A stretch of DNA of 64,000 nt from Cyclobacteriaceae bacterium (GTDB lineage Bacteria; Bacteroidota; Bacteroidia; Cytophagales; Cyclobacteriaceae). Below, piece after piece: positions 36,767-47,263 of this stretch. A program made the position numbers and the translations under genes. The notes under the pieces were generated by a model. The model made no database searches, was not told the origin of the DNA, and worked only from the letters and a program-made list of their open reading frames with translations. The stretch covers positions 62,001 through 126,000 of the forward strand of contig BPHC01000001.1 of NCBI GenBank assembly GCA_026003355.1, written 5' to 3'. How positions within the stretch are numbered: position 1 is the first letter of the stretch; each line of letters opens with the position of its first letter.

Positions 36767-37132
36767 CTATTCTCTTAACACCTCTTTAACCCTTCCTGTG
36801 GCATTAAAGTAAAGTGCCAGTTTAAAAGGTTTTTCAGCCGGATGGTTGCAGGTGCTGTCGGCAGTTAAACTGTAGTAATAAATTTTCTGGTTGCGCCTGT
36901 ACAGCTCGGCTGCATCGGGTTTACCGAATAACCCGAGAATCTGGTTTTCTGTAAGGCCCAGCAGCTTTTCCTTTTGCTGAAAGATGGCACCTGCAGCTTC
37001 GCGGCGGTAGCCGTTGCATCCGTGGCGGTCGGTTTGCCACTGCTGGAGATCAACCGAGCTGATTTCTGGTGTTTTTTGTGAGCAGCATATCAGCAAATAC
37101 ACACAGCCGCACAAAATAAAAATATGCTTCAT
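36767..37132 (-). CDS. Small BamE/SmpA-like lipoprotein
   Basis: Exported protein of 121 aa. The signal MKHIFILCGCVYLLICC ends in a Cys, consistent with a lipoprotein. The domain shows LLGLTENQILGLFGKPDAAELYRR, the LTxxxVxxLLGxP pattern of BamE/SmpA-like or DUF-type lipoproteins, followed by IYYYSLTADSTCNHP and FNATGRVKEV. The ATG overlaps the stop of the sterol desaturase (ATGA), so it is the second gene of a translationally coupled pair. A frameshift in the desaturase makes the two look like one long reading frame, but they are separate. Confidence 0.7.
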   Translation of the reverse strand: MKHIFILCGCVYLLICCSQKTPEISSVDLQQWQTDRHGCNGYRREAAGAIFQQKEKLLGLTENQILGLFGKPDAAELYRRNQKIYYYSLTADSTCNHPAEKPFKLALYFNATGRVKEVLRE

Positions 37133-38347
37133 CGGGCACTGTGTTTCTGCAGGTACATCAACCAGGTTGAAGAAACGCCCAGGAATACTGCTGCATAAAG
37201 GTAGTAGCTGTCGGGCCACCTGTTTAAAAAAGTAAGCAGGGCCAGTAACAATGGATAGCTGATAACCCTGAACCATTCTGCAAACCAAACCCATTTGCGG
37301 TTTTCGAACAAAACTCCGCAGTTCACCACTGTGAAAGAAATAAAAAGGGTTATAATGGCCTTTTCGCTTCAGGGTAAAGACATCCTGATTAAACAAAAAC
37401 CAGGCTGTGGCCAGCAGGCAAAGCGTAAACTGAAACAAAACATATAAACTTAAGGAAAGGCTGGCCGGGGTATGATATTTCCGGTAGTCCGATTTGTCAA
37501 TTTCCGGAGGTTTACGGTATCCGCCCAGGTATTCAGGCAGCCAGCCGGGGCGGGCAAAAATGTACTTCAGGCGGTCGCCCCATCTGGGTATTTGCCGTAA
37601 ATCGCGCCACATATCAGCGTAATGGCTAAAGTTGGCAAAAACGGCGTTCCAGCTGTTTAAGGGCCGGGTTACGCCATAAGTAGGGCGCTCTTCTTCTTCC
37701 TGAAAGGTGCCGAACAGCTTATCCCAGATAATAAGCGTTCCGGCATGATTCTTATCGATGTATTTGGGGTCTCTTCCATGATGCACGCGGTGATGCGATG
37801 GGGTGTTGAATACATATTCAAACCATCCCAGTTTGCCTATAAACTCGGTGTGAATCCAGAACTGGTACAGCGTAATAAAGGCCGACATCAGGGCGAAGTC
37901 CAGCGTGCGGAATCCCAGAAAAGCCAGGGGCAGGCTAAACGCAAATGTCCATATTACCTGGAGGGAACTTTGCCGCAGGGCAACCGAAAGGTTATAGTCT
38001 TCGCTCTGGTGATGCACCACATGACCACCCCAGAACAGATTTACTTCGTGGCTCATGCGATGGGCCCAGTAGTACGCCAAATCGGCCAGCAGAAAAAGCG
38101 CCAGCCAGTAAACAAAATTTCTTTCCCAGCTAAACAGGCTAAAGTGCTCGTACAGAATTTCATAAACCCCAATGGCAAAAATTTTAAGGAACAGTCCCGA
38201 CAACTGACTGGTAATGCCGCAACTTAAATTCGATATGGCATCGGGGAGGCGGTAGACGTGGCGATGGGCTATCCGTTCTGCAACCAGTTCAATGCCAATC
38301 AAAATAAAAAACACGGGTATGGAAAGTACAATGGGGTTTAAATCCAT
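37129..38347 (-). CDS. Sterol desaturase / fatty acid hydroxylase family, frameshifted
   Basis: Membrane di-iron oxygenase-like protein of about 405 aa once the frame is restored. The histidine clusters are WAHRMSHE, HVVHHQSE and HHRVHHG, typical for desaturase/hydroxylase iron ligands; membrane helices surround them. Frame breaks at TTTT 37361-37364: upstream the protein reads VFTLKRK, and the membrane segment AIITLFISFTVVNCGVLF continues in the next frame to the stop at 37129. One extra base explains this. ATG 38347 is preferred to the GTG seven codons earlier. Its substrate (fatty acid, sterol-like or carotenoid) is unknown. Confidence 0.85.
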
Positions 38348-38381
38348 CGGCTTTGCGTTTATTTGCACCGAAATTTACGTT

Positions 38382-38816
38382 ATGATTCTCAGAATTTTCA
38401 AGGCCGTTTGGTTTATCTCGGTAGCAGGAGTGCTGGCCAATTTGCTGTATGTGTATGCCGGCTGGCCCCAGCAGGTGCAGGTGTACCAAAATCAGACCGG
38501 CGAAGCAATATGGATAGGGAAGGAGCCTCTTTTTTACATCGCCCTGGGCGGCATAACGGTTGTAAATGTGCTGGTATATCTGTTCTCACAGAAAATTTCT
38601 CCGAACGAGGTATTCCGTTCCTGGCTGCATGGCCAGGTCATTACGCTAAATATTTTCATCGTTATCAGCGTAAGCTTCATCGGGCTGTATAACAGTGCCG
38701 AACGGTTCGACTATACCCGTGTTGGGCCAATACTGTATGTATCGGTGGCGCTTGTCCTGTTGTGGGCGCTGGCCTGGCCAGTGATTTGGGCGGCACACAG
38801 AATGAGACAGAAATAA
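38382..38816 (+). CDS. Hypothetical four-helix membrane protein
   Basis: Protein of 144 aa with about four membrane segments (MILRIFKAVWFISVAGVL; FYIALGGITVVNVLVYLF; NIFIVISVSFIGLY; VSVALVLLWALAW). There is no conserved catalytic motif I recognise. ATG 38382 is preferred, since the longer frame from 38292 would overlap the divergent desaturase. It is 34 bp from the desaturase start on the opposite strand, so a bidirectional control region is likely. Confidence 0.6.
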   Translation: MILRIFKAVWFISVAGVLANLLYVYAGWPQQVQVYQNQTGEAIWIGKEPLFYIALGGITVVNVLVYLFSQKISPNEVFRSWLHGQVITLNIFIVISVSFIGLYNSAERFDYTRVGPILYVSVALVLLWALAWPVIWAAHRMRQK

Positions 38817-38932
38817 ATGAGCACAATCAATTTATTTATCTGATAATCAAAATATTACCTGTATTCTGTTTAAAAAAAATTGTAGGTGCACCGGTGACTG
38901 TGCGTGTACATCGTGTCGTTTTTTCTTATTAC

Positions 38933-38961
38933 TTGATACGGCATTTAACCGGTTACATTTT
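38933..38961 (+). promoter_or_regulatory. Candidate promoter of parE
   Basis: TTG (38933-38935) is followed after 18 bp by TACATTTT (38954-38961). It matches the Bacteroidota TTG-N19-TAnnTTTG pattern except for one spacer base and the last G, and lies 39 bp before the parE ATG. Confidence 0.45.
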
Positions 38962-39000
38962 TTTGAGCAGTCTCCGGCTGTATTTTTTAAACTATGGTTT

Positions 39001-40887
39001 ATGAAAACAGAAAAATCGGCCTCCATTTTTGAGTACACCGAAGCGAGCATCAGGTCGCTCGACTGGCGTGAGCACATTCGCCTTCGCCCGGGCATGTATA
39101 TCGGCAAACTCGGTGATGGCTCCTCCAGGGATGATGGCATTTATGTGCTGGTAAAGGAAGTCATCGACAACTCTATTGACGAGCACATGATGGGTTTTGG
39201 CAAGACCATTGACGTAAAAATTACCGACAAGACCGTAACGGTTCGCGACTATGGCAGGGGCATTCCGCTGGGCAAGGTGGCCGAAGTGGTTTCCAAAATC
39301 AACACCGGTGCCAAATACGACAGCGGTGCCTTTCAGAAATCGGTGGGTTTGAACGGAGTAGGTACCAAAGCGGTAAACGCCCTATCCAGCTATTTTAAAG
39401 TTCAGGCTTTTCGCGACGGGCAAACCAAAATGGCCGAATTTAAAAAGGGCATATTGGTTAATGACCCCAAAATTTCCAAAACATCCGAACGCAACGGAAC
39501 GCTGGTGGTGTTCGAGCCCGACAATGCCATGTTTAAAAATTACCGCTTCATACCCGAGTACCTCGAGGACCTGATGTGGAACTATGCCTTTCTTAATGCC
39601 GGGCTTACCATTAATTTCAACGGAAAGAAATTTTATTCAAAAGACGGATTGCTGGACCTGCTGAAACAAAAGGCCGATCCGGAAGACATCCGATACCCGA
39701 TAATTCACTTTAAAGGGCCCGATATTGAAGTGGCCATGACGCACGGCAGCCAGTACGGTGAAGAGTACTACTCATTCGTCAACGGGCAGCACACCACCCA
39801 GGGAGGCACCCATCTGGCGGCTTTCCGCGAAGGCGTGGTAAAAGGTGTTCGCGATTTTTACAAGAAAGATTTCGATGCTTCCGATATCCGGGCCAGCATT
39901 ATTGCCGCCATAGCCGTTCGCGTGCAGGAGCCCGTTTTCGAATCGCAAACCAAAACCAAACTGGGCTCGGTTAACATGGCGCCCGACGGCCCGCCCGTGC
40001 GAAGCTATGTTTCTGATTTCGTGGCGCGCGAGCTGGAAATCCATCTGCACAAAAATCCACCGGTTGCCGATGCCCTGCTTAAGCGCATCCTGCAATCCGA
40101 ACGCGAGCGCAAAGAAATAGCCGGTATAAAAAAGCTGGCCAACGAACGGGCCAAAAAAGCCAATCTGCACAATCGCAAGCTGCGCGACTGCCGCTATCAC
40201 TTTAATGAAAACCATCCCAAAGGGCAGGAGTCAATGATATTCATTACAGAGGGCGACTCGGCCAGTGGTTCCATCACCAAATCGCGCAACGTAGAAACAC
40301 AGGCCGTGTTTAGCCTTAGGGGTAAGCCGCTTAACTGTTACGGACTGTCGAAAAAAGTTGTGTACGAAAATGAAGAGCTTAACCTGCTGCAGCACGCCCT
40401 GAACGTAGAAGACGGCCTCGATGGCCTGCGGTACAATAAAGTTATCGTTGCCACCGATGCCGATGTGGATGGCATGCACATCCGCCTGCTGCTCATGACC
40501 TTCTTCCTGCAGTTCTTCCCCGATCTGGTAAAAGCCGGACATGTGTATATTCTCGATACCCCCCTGTTCCGTGTGCGCAATAAAAAAGAAACCATTTACT
40601 GCTACAGCGAAGAAGAAAAACAACAGGCCATTAAAAAACTCGGTGGAAAGCCCGAGATAACCCGCTTTAAAGGTCTGGGCGAAATTTCACCCGATGAATT
40701 TGGCAAATTCATTGGCGATGACATACGATTGCAACCCGTTATCCTTAACAAAGAAAGCCACCTGCACAAGGTGCTCGATTTTTATATGGGCAAAAACACC
40801 CCCAACCGGCAGGACTTTATCATAGACAACCTGCGCGTTGAACTGGATAAAATTGAAGCCGACCCGGAATTGCTAACTGCGGAATAA
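39001..40887 (+). CDS. parE: DNA topoisomerase IV subunit B
   Basis: ATPase subunit of the type IIA topoisomerase that decatenates chromosomes, 628 aa. The GHKL fold shows [10 protein letters not shown], the G1 loop DYGRGIP and [15 protein letters not shown]; the transducer and the TOPRIM domain ([22 protein letters not shown]) follow, and the C-terminus ends with the [12 protein letters not shown] region. The length matches ParE/TopoIV B rather than the longer GyrB. It is followed after 63 bp by parC, the usual operon order. Confidence 0.95.
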   Translation: MKTEKSASIFEYTEASIRSLDWREHIRLRPGMYIGKLGDGSSRDDGIYVLVKEVIDNSIDEHMMGFGKTIDVKITDKTVTVRDYGRGIPLGKVAEVVSKINTGAKYDSGAFQKSVGLNGVGTKAVNALSSYFKVQAFRDGQTKMAEFKKGILVNDPKISKTSERNGTLVVFEPDNAMFKNYRFIPEYLEDLMWNYAFLNAGLTINFNGKKFYSKDGLLDLLKQKADPEDIRYPIIHFKGPDIEVAMTHGSQYGEEYYSFVNGQHTTQGGTHLAAFREGVVKGVRDFYKKDFDASDIRASIIAAIAVRVQEPVFESQTKTKLGSVNMAPDGPPVRSYVSDFVARELEIHLHKNPPVADALLKRILQSERERKEIAGIKKLANERAKKANLHNRKLRDCRYHFNENHPKGQESMIFITEGDSASGSITKSRNVETQAVFSLRGKPLNCYGLSKKVVYENEELNLLQHALNVEDGLDGLRYNKVIVATDADVDGMHIRLLLMTFFLQFFPDLVKAGHVYILDTPLFRVRNKKETIYCYSEEEKQQAIKKLGGKPEITRFKGLGEISPDEFGKFIGDDIRLQPVILNKESHLHKVLDFYMGKNTPNRQDFIIDNLRVELDKIEADPELLTAE

Positions 40888-40950
40888 TGATAACACGCAT
40901 CACTTTATTTGTTACCCTTTCCGGATGGTAAAAACGAAATTCAACTATTA

Positions 40951-43731
40951 ATGAGCAAAAAAAAAGCAACCAAAAAAGAACAATCCCCTGAACCGCAAAC
41001 GGATAATGTTCATGCCGTTTCACTGGAAGGCCTTTACGAAAACTGGTTTCTGGATTATGCCTCATATGTAATTTTAGAGCGGGCTGTGCCCCGCATGGAA
41101 GACGGCCTGAAACCCGTTCAGCGCAGAATACTGCACGCCATGCGCGAAATGGAAGACGGCCGCTACAACAAAGTGGCCAACATTATCGGGCAGGCCATGC
41201 AATATCACCCCCATGGCGATGCCGCCATAGGCGATGCTATTATTAACCTGGGCCAGAAAGACTTACTCATTGATACCCAAGGCAACTGGGGCGACATCCG
41301 TACAGGCGACAGTGCAGCCGCTCCCCGTTACATCGAGGCCAGACTTTCAAAGTTTGCACTGGAAGTGGTGTTTAACCCCCAGACCACCGAATGGCAACTG
41401 TCGTACGATGGCCGCAAAAAAGAACCCGTTACCCTGCCGGTAAAATTTCCTCTTTTGCTGGCCCAGGGTGTTGAAGGTATTGCCGTTGGACTCTCAACTA
41501 AAATTCTGCCGCACAACTTCTGCGAACTAATCAAGGCCTCTGTTGATGTATTGAAAGGCAAAAACCCGAAAATCTTCCCCGACTTTCCCACCGGGGGCAT
41601 AGCCGATGTAAGCGAATACGACCAGGGCAAAAGAGGAGGAAAAATAAAGCTTAGGGCAAAAATTGATATTCTCGATAAAAAAACCCTGATTATTAAGGAA
41701 ATACCATACTCCACCACTACTACTTCATTAATTGAATCAATCGTCAAGGCAAGCGAAAAGGGGCAAATAAAAATCAAGCAGGTGGTGGATAACACCGCGC
41801 AGGATGTGGAAATACAGATTCACCTGCAGCCCGGGCAGTCGCCCGAAATTGCCATCGAGGCCTTATATGCCTTCACCGACTGCGAAATCACCATCTCGCC
41901 CAACGCCTGCGTGATTGTTGACGGCAAACCCAGGTTTTTGGGGGTAAACGACATCCTGAAGCACTGCACCGACCAAACCGTGGCGCTGCTGAGGCGTGAA
42001 CTGGAAATTAAGCGGGAAGAACTGAAAGAAAAGATTCTGTTTTCATCGTTGGAAAAAATATTTATCGAAAACCGCATTTACCGCGACATTGAAGAATGCG
42101 AAACATGGGAAGATGTGATCAGTACCATTGACAAAGGACTGAAGCCCCATAAAAAGAAATTTTACAGGGAGATTACAACAGAAGATATTATCCGCCTGAC
42201 GGAAATAAAAATAAAACGCATATCGCGTTACGACTCCTTCAAGGCCGATGAAATGCTGCGCGACCTGGAGCAACAACTCAAAGAAACCGAACACAACCTG
42301 AAGCACCTTACCGGATTTGCCATTGCCTATTTCCAGAATTTGCTGGAGAAATACGGCAAGGGCCGGGAACGAAAAACCGAACTCAAAACCTTCCAGGCGG
42401 TGGCTGCCACCGAAGTTATTGCTATCAATCAGAAATTGTATGTTAACCGCACCGACGGTTTTGCCGGCTGGGGCCTTAAGCGCGATGAGTTTGTTTGCGA
42501 ATGCTCGGAGCTGGACGATATTATCGCCATACGAAAAGACGGCAAAGCCCTGGTATCGCGCATCAGCGAAAAGATTTTTATGGGCAAAGACATTATGTAC
42601 ATAGGCGTATGGAAAAAGGGCGATGACCGCATGGTGTATAACCTTATTTATTCCGATGGAAAAACAGGTAAAAGCTTTGCCAAAAGATTTACACTGCCCG
42701 GTGTTATACGCGACAAGGAATACGATTTAACGCAGGGCAACCCCAACTCGCGAATCCTTTATGTATCGGGCAATCCGAACGGTGAAGCCGAAGTGGTTGA
42801 GGTAAAGCTGTCGCAGTCGTGCACTGCACGCAAAAAGATTTTCGAGTTCGATTTTGCCGATATTGAAATTAAAGGACGTGGCGCCCGCGGCAATACATTA
42901 ACCAAATATCCTGTTCGGAAGGTTGAAAAGTTACGCGAAGGCGCCTCCACGCTGGGCAAAATCGATATGTGGTACGATGCCTTTGCCGGAAGGCTTAACC
43001 GCGAAAGCCGCGGTTACTACCTGGGTAAGTTCGACAACAACGACCAGCTCATTGCCTTCTTTACAAATGGCACTTATAAAGTTACGGGCTTCGACCTTAA
43101 CGCGCGCTTCGACCCCGAAAAAACATTACGGGTAGAAAAGTTTAACCCCAAAAAGCCCGTTTCGGCTGTTTATGTTGACGGAAGCTCCAAGCAATTTATG
43201 GTTAAGCGGTTCCTGGTAGAAACGTCCACCCCCGATAAGGAGTTCAATTTCATATCAGAAGCCATAGGCTCCCGCCTTATTGTAGCTACACTAAAGGAAA
43301 ACCCGGAAGTAGAAGTGGAGCTGATAAAGGGCAAGTCGAAAGACAAGGTAAAAGAAATAGTAAATCTGGAAGATGCCATTGATGTAAAGGGATGGAAAGC
43401 CCTGGGCAACCGCTTAAGTCAGCATAAAGTGGTACGCGTAAGTCTGGCAGAGGAAGAGCCTGAGCCGGTTACCCAGGATGCTGAGCCGGGTAAGGGAAAA
43501 GATAAAAAGGAGGAGCCCCCTTTAAAAAAAAAGACAAGTTACCCGCAGGGCGTTCAGCAAAGTCTCTTCCAGGAAAGTCAGGGGCGAAAAAAAAGCGAGG
43601 CAACACCCGCGGAAAAAAAACAAAAAGCAAACAAAACAAAATCGCTAAAAGCCGGAAAAAGCAATCTGCAAGGAAAGGCAGGCGGAAATAAAGCATTTGG
43701 AGTAGGCGAAACCATTGAGTTGGAACTATAG
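40951..43731 (+). CDS. parC: DNA topoisomerase IV subunit A
   Basis: DNA-cleaving subunit of topoisomerase IV, 926 aa. The winged-helix region carries LKPVQRRILHAM and the catalytic Tyr127 in APRYIEARL; then come the tower and coiled coil, and a C-terminal beta-pinwheel lacking a clear GyrA-box, consistent with ParC. The last 90 or so residues are Lys/Glu-rich and of low complexity (GKDKKEEPPLKKK), which is common in Bacteroidota. ATG 40951 gives MSKKKATKK; the earlier start at 40909 is less likely. It is convergent with the M15 peptidase gene. Confidence 0.95.
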   Translation: MSKKKATKKEQSPEPQTDNVHAVSLEGLYENWFLDYASYVILERAVPRMEDGLKPVQRRILHAMREMEDGRYNKVANIIGQAMQYHPHGDAAIGDAIINLGQKDLLIDTQGNWGDIRTGDSAAAPRYIEARLSKFALEVVFNPQTTEWQLSYDGRKKEPVTLPVKFPLLLAQGVEGIAVGLSTKILPHNFCELIKASVDVLKGKNPKIFPDFPTGGIADVSEYDQGKRGGKIKLRAKIDILDKKTLIIKEIPYSTTTTSLIESIVKASEKGQIKIKQVVDNTAQDVEIQIHLQPGQSPEIAIEALYAFTDCEITISPNACVIVDGKPRFLGVNDILKHCTDQTVALLRRELEIKREELKEKILFSSLEKIFIENRIYRDIEECETWEDVISTIDKGLKPHKKKFYREITTEDIIRLTEIKIKRISRYDSFKADEMLRDLEQQLKETEHNLKHLTGFAIAYFQNLLEKYGKGRERKTELKTFQAVAATEVIAINQKLYVNRTDGFAGWGLKRDEFVCECSELDDIIAIRKDGKALVSRISEKIFMGKDIMYIGVWKKGDDRMVYNLIYSDGKTGKSFAKRFTLPGVIRDKEYDLTQGNPNSRILYVSGNPNGEAEVVEVKLSQSCTARKKIFEFDFADIEIKGRGARGNTLTKYPVRKVEKLREGASTLGKIDMWYDAFAGRLNRESRGYYLGKFDNNDQLIAFFTNGTYKVTGFDLNARFDPEKTLRVEKFNPKKPVSAVYVDGSSKQFMVKRFLVETSTPDKEFNFISEAIGSRLIVATLKENPEVEVELIKGKSKDKVKEIVNLEDAIDVKGWKALGNRLSQHKVVRVSLAEEEPEPVTQDAEPGKGKDKKEEPPLKKKTSYPQGVQQSLFQESQGRKKSEATPAEKKQKANKTKSLKAGKSNLQGKAGGNKAFGVGETIELEL

Positions 43732-43747
43732 GGGTGCCTTGGTGGCA

Positions 43748-44554
43748 TTATTTATTTTTGGCCATAACGGCCTGGTTTATTTCCCATTCGTTCCAGAATT
43801 TTTTCAGCAGTCTCAGGTCTTGTTCCAGGCAGGGATATTGCTCCATACTTTTGGGTGGCAGGGGAAGCTGGCCGGCAGCAAGTTGTTGTGTAGTAAGGCC
43901 TCCGGTCCATTCAAAATGTCCGGGGTCGTACGGGTTGCGCCAGCGGCCGCCCCAGCGCAGACCCAACCGCTCGCCCATAACGCCTATTTTGTGCCATAGG
44001 GCGCGGTTGTGCCACTGGGGTACTCCGTTTACCATAGGCACAACATCTACCGCCAGGCCATATTGGTGTTTTGATGCGCCGGCTCCGGTACGTGTATACT
44101 TTCGCCCCATGCTTTTGTATTCCATTTGCTTGGCGCGTGTACGGTAAGTTTCTACCACTGCCAGTTCAATGCCGGCTTTTCTGGCACGGGCAATGAGCGC
44201 TATTACCTTGTCGCGAAAGTAGGGGTGCAGGGCTTCCACCGCAGTAATCATGGGTATGTTTCCGCGGTTCTTGCCAAATGCAAAGTTTTCGGCAAAGGTC
44301 CAGTATTTCCATCCGTTAAGGGTGTCTTCATAAACCGGCAGAATGTCTGGTATGCTGAAGGCATCGGCTATTTCAGACTGAATAAGAGAGTCCAGGAGTT
44401 GCTTAGCCCGTGTTGCCCGATTTGCCAGTTCGGTGGCGCGGATTATTTCCTCCTCCGGCCGGCAGTCGTACGATGCAAAAGGTCCGCTTTGCGCTCCGGC
44501 AAAAGTTGCTGCCACCGCAAAAAGTAGCAAAGTAATCCTGCTTTTGCCCCTCAT
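43748..44554 (-). CDS. Exported M15 family peptidase
   Basis: Predicted zinc D-Ala-D-Ala or LD-carboxypeptidase-like peptidase of about 268 aa. The signal peptide is MRGKSRITLLLFAVAATFAGAQ. The M15 fold shows the zinc motif ASKHQYGLAVDVVP (His and Asp ligands) and the second motif PGHFEW. Such enzymes trim peptidoglycan stem peptides in the periplasm. ATG 44554 is preferred; 44575 adds seven residues before the signal peptide. It has no clear operon partners. Confidence 0.85.
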   Translation of the reverse strand: MRGKSRITLLLFAVAATFAGAQSGPFASYDCRPEEEIIRATELANRATRAKQLLDSLIQSEIADAFSIPDILPVYEDTLNGWKYWTFAENFAFGKNRGNIPMITAVEALHPYFRDKVIALIARARKAGIELAVVETYRTRAKQMEYKSMGRKYTRTGAGASKHQYGLAVDVVPMVNGVPQWHNRALWHKIGVMGERLGLRWGGRWRNPYDPGHFEWTGGLTTQQLAAGQLPLPPKSMEQYPCLEQDLRLLKKFWNEWEINQAVMAKNK

Positions 44555-44605
44555 AAGCTCAAAAATATGGGACAAACTTACTATAAATCAACAGGTTAGG
44601 CAAAA

Positions 44606-45082
44606 TCAGCCCTGCCGGGATTTTTTCCTTTCGGCCATCATGGTTTCATAGCGGGTTTTAAGGGCGCTGTCGCTGCGCAGGGCATTTCTTATTTTATTGT
44701 AGGTGGCAGCGCCCACGTATTCGGTAGCCAGCTTATTGAAGGTTTCCTGCAGTTTGCGGGTTTCTTCGTCTCTTCGGGCGGTTATTTCTTTCAGCGCCCG
44801 AATTTCTTCTTCCGTGGCCTGTGCTTCTTTGAGTTTTACAGAATCACCCAGAATGCGCGAAAGTTCGTTATACCGGGAGGCGGATAGAGCAGGGTTGTTG
44901 TTAACAAGGTCGGTAATGGTTTGTTTAATGAGCTCGGTAAGCACAGCAACCGAATCCATGGTTACCACGTATTTTTCCAGCTCCTCATCTGTAACGGCAA
45001 CTTCGGTTGTCTGCGCGGAAGCGTTAAAGAAACATACAATGGTAAAAATCAGAACAAAAAGCTTTTGAAACGGACCTTTCAT
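44606..45082 (-). CDS. Exported coiled-coil hypothetical protein
   Basis: Protein of 158 aa with a signal peptide (MKGPFQKLFVLIFTIVCFFN to SAQ) and then mainly Lys/Glu-rich helices (TARRDEETRKLQETFNKLA), likely a coiled coil in the periplasm. I do not recognise a named family. ATG 45082 is preferred over the longer frame starting at 45121. It is 175 bp from the divergent pckG start. Confidence 0.65.
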   Translation of the reverse strand: MKGPFQKLFVLIFTIVCFFNASAQTTEVAVTDEELEKYVVTMDSVAVLTELIKQTITDLVNNNPALSASRYNELSRILGDSVKLKEAQATEEEIRALKEITARRDEETRKLQETFNKLATEYVGAATYNKIRNALRSDSALKTRYETMMAERKKSRQG

Positions 45083-45209
45083 AGTTAAAACTTTGGTTTT
45101 TTGGGGATTGAAAAACCTCAAAGGTAAAAATTATTGTTTTTAGCTCAAGATTTTTCTTGCGGGCTGCATAAAAATAAGTTATTCAGCAGGTTTCAATCGT
45201 TTGCAAAGG

Positions 45210-45239
45210 TTGTTTATTCAGGGGCAATGTGTAACTTGC
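45210..45239 (+). promoter_or_regulatory. Candidate promoter of pckG
   Basis: TTG (45210-45212), a spacer of exactly 19 bp, then TAACTTGC (45232-45239). It fits TTG-N19-TAnnTTTG with two mismatches at the end and lies 17 bp before the ATG. Confidence 0.4.
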
Positions 45240-45256
45240 CGCGCAAATTTCAGGTT

Positions 45257-47113
45257 ATGTTAACGGATACGTCTGAGAAGCGTGCCGGCTATTCGGTTCG
45301 GCACGAAAAAGCCCTGCAATGGATTGATGAAGTAGTTCGCCTGTGCAAACCCGACCGGGTACGGTGGTGCGATGGCTCGAAAGAAGAGTATGATGAACTG
45401 TGCAATATGCTGGTAGAGAAGGGCACATTTATTCGGCTCAATCCTGAAAAACGACCCAACAGTTATGCCTGCTTCTCAGATCCCAGCGATGTGGCCCGCG
45501 TAGAAGACCGCACGTTTATCTGCAGCCGCCGAAGAGAAGACGCAGGGCCCACCAATAACTGGGTAGATCCGAAAGAGATGAAACAAACTTTGGAGCGGCT
45601 GATGGACGGTTGCATGGCCGGGCGCACCTTATATGTTATTCCTTTCAGCATGGGGCCTGTTGGCTCGCCCATATCGCATTATGGAATACAGCTTACCGAT
45701 TCGGAGTATGTGGTGGTGAACATGCACATCATGACACGCGTGGGAAAACGCGTGATGGAGGTGCTGGGCGAAGAGGGCGAATTTGTAAAGTGCCTGCACT
45801 CGGTAGGCGCACCCCTTAAACCCGGTGAACGCGATTCGAAGTGGCCCACCAATCCCACTACCAAATACATCGTTCATTATCCCGAAGAGCGTTCCATTGT
45901 GTCGTATGGTTCGGGCTATGGAGGTAATGCCCTGTTAGGTAAAAAGTGTTTTGCCCTGCGCATAGCCAGCGTGCTGGCGCGCGACCATGGGTGGCTGGCC
46001 GAGCATATGCTTATTTTGGGAGTAGAAAACCCGGAAGGGCAGAAAACGTATGTGGCTGCCGCCTTTCCGAGCGCCTGCGGTAAAACCAATTTTGCTATGC
46101 TTATACCTCCTGCTGCCATGGAAGGCTGGAAGGTAACAACCGTAGGCGATGATATTGCCTGGATAAAGCCTGGTAAAGACGGAAGGCTGTATGCCATTAA
46201 TCCGGAGTACGGCTACTTTGGCGTAGCCCCCGGCACCAATGCAAAGACCAATCCCAACGCCATGGCCACCATTTCGCGCAACACCATATTTACCAATGTG
46301 GCCCTTACCGAAGATGGCGATGTGTGGTGGGAGGGCCTTACCAAAGAACCGCCAGAAAACCTCATCAACTGGCGCGGACAGCGGCACGATCCGGCTTCTG
46401 GCCAGCCTGCCGCACATCCTAATGCCCGCTTTACCGCCCCGGCATCGCAATGCCCCTCCATTGATTCCGAATGGGAAAACCCTCAGGGTGTGCCCATTGG
46501 TGCCTTTATTTTTGGCGGGCGCAGAAGCACCACCGTGCCCCTTATTTATCAGGCCCATAACTGGAACTTCGGGGTTTATCTGGCCGCAACCATGGGCTCA
46601 GAAATGACAGCCGCCGCCTTTGGTGAAATTGGCAAGGTTAGACGCGACCCCTTTGCCATGCTGCCGTTCTGCGGCTACCACATGGGCGACTATTTTAACC
46701 ACTGGCTTCAGTTTGGGCGCGCCATTCCGAACCCGCCCCGCATTTTTGGCGTGAACTGGTTTAGAAAAGATGAGCAGGGCAACTTTATCTGGCCCGGCTT
46801 TGGCGAAAACATGCGCGTGCTTCGCTGGGTAGTAGAAAAGATTTCAGGAAAAACCAATGCCGTTGAAAGTCCCATCGGCTGGATGCCGGCCTACGAAGAC
46901 ATGGACTGGCGCGGGTTGGATTTTTCTAAAAGAGACTTCGACCGCCTGATGTCTATAGACCGCGAGGAGTGGAAAAAGGAATTGCTGGCACATGCTGAAT
47001 TGTTTGAAAAAATGTACGACCGGCTGCCCAAGGAATTTATTTTTATGCGCGAGTTATTGCTTTCGGGGTTATGGCGGTCGCCCGAAAAATGGAGCCTTGC
47101 CCCCGAACGATAG
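45257..47113 (+). CDS. pckG: Phosphoenolpyruvate carboxykinase (GTP)
   Basis: GTP-dependent PEP carboxykinase of 618 aa, converting oxaloacetate to PEP in gluconeogenesis. Signature motifs are the active-site loop [12 protein letters not shown] with the reactive Cys and P-loop, [20 protein letters not shown] (metal-binding region) and [22 protein letters not shown] (guanine-binding region). ATG 45257 gives [11 protein letters not shown]; the open frame reaches upstream to 45134 but lacks similarity. It is an anaplerotic enzyme expected in a peptide-using heterotroph. Confidence 0.97.
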   Translation: MLTDTSEKRAGYSVRHEKALQWIDEVVRLCKPDRVRWCDGSKEEYDELCNMLVEKGTFIRLNPEKRPNSYACFSDPSDVARVEDRTFICSRRREDAGPTNNWVDPKEMKQTLERLMDGCMAGRTLYVIPFSMGPVGSPISHYGIQLTDSEYVVVNMHIMTRVGKRVMEVLGEEGEFVKCLHSVGAPLKPGERDSKWPTNPTTKYIVHYPEERSIVSYGSGYGGNALLGKKCFALRIASVLARDHGWLAEHMLILGVENPEGQKTYVAAAFPSACGKTNFAMLIPPAAMEGWKVTTVGDDIAWIKPGKDGRLYAINPEYGYFGVAPGTNAKTNPNAMATISRNTIFTNVALTEDGDVWWEGLTKEPPENLINWRGQRHDPASGQPAAHPNARFTAPASQCPSIDSEWENPQGVPIGAFIFGGRRSTTVPLIYQAHNWNFGVYLAATMGSEMTAAAFGEIGKVRRDPFAMLPFCGYHMGDYFNHWLQFGRAIPNPPRIFGVNWFRKDEQGNFIWPGFGENMRVLRWVVEKISGKTNAVESPIGWMPAYEDMDWRGLDFSKRDFDRLMSIDREEWKKELLAHAELFEKMYDRLPKEFIFMRELLLSGLWRSPEKWSLAPER

Positions 47114-47263
47114 CGCGGCTTGCCGGCTATTGTGCCGGTGTGCAGCAGGATGTTGTGTTATACCGGGTCTGTTTCCTGATAATTGAAACCTTTCTGTGCG
47201 GTTTGTTTTGCCAAATTGATGGATAACTTCTACTTTTCCGGCAACCAAACCTGAACCAAATAC

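Noticed and set aside
36767-38368. A genuine desaturase-lipoprotein fusion protein
   Set aside because: The linker lacks the expected membrane helices, which are found in the alternative frame ending at ATGA; the fusion is a frameshift artefact.
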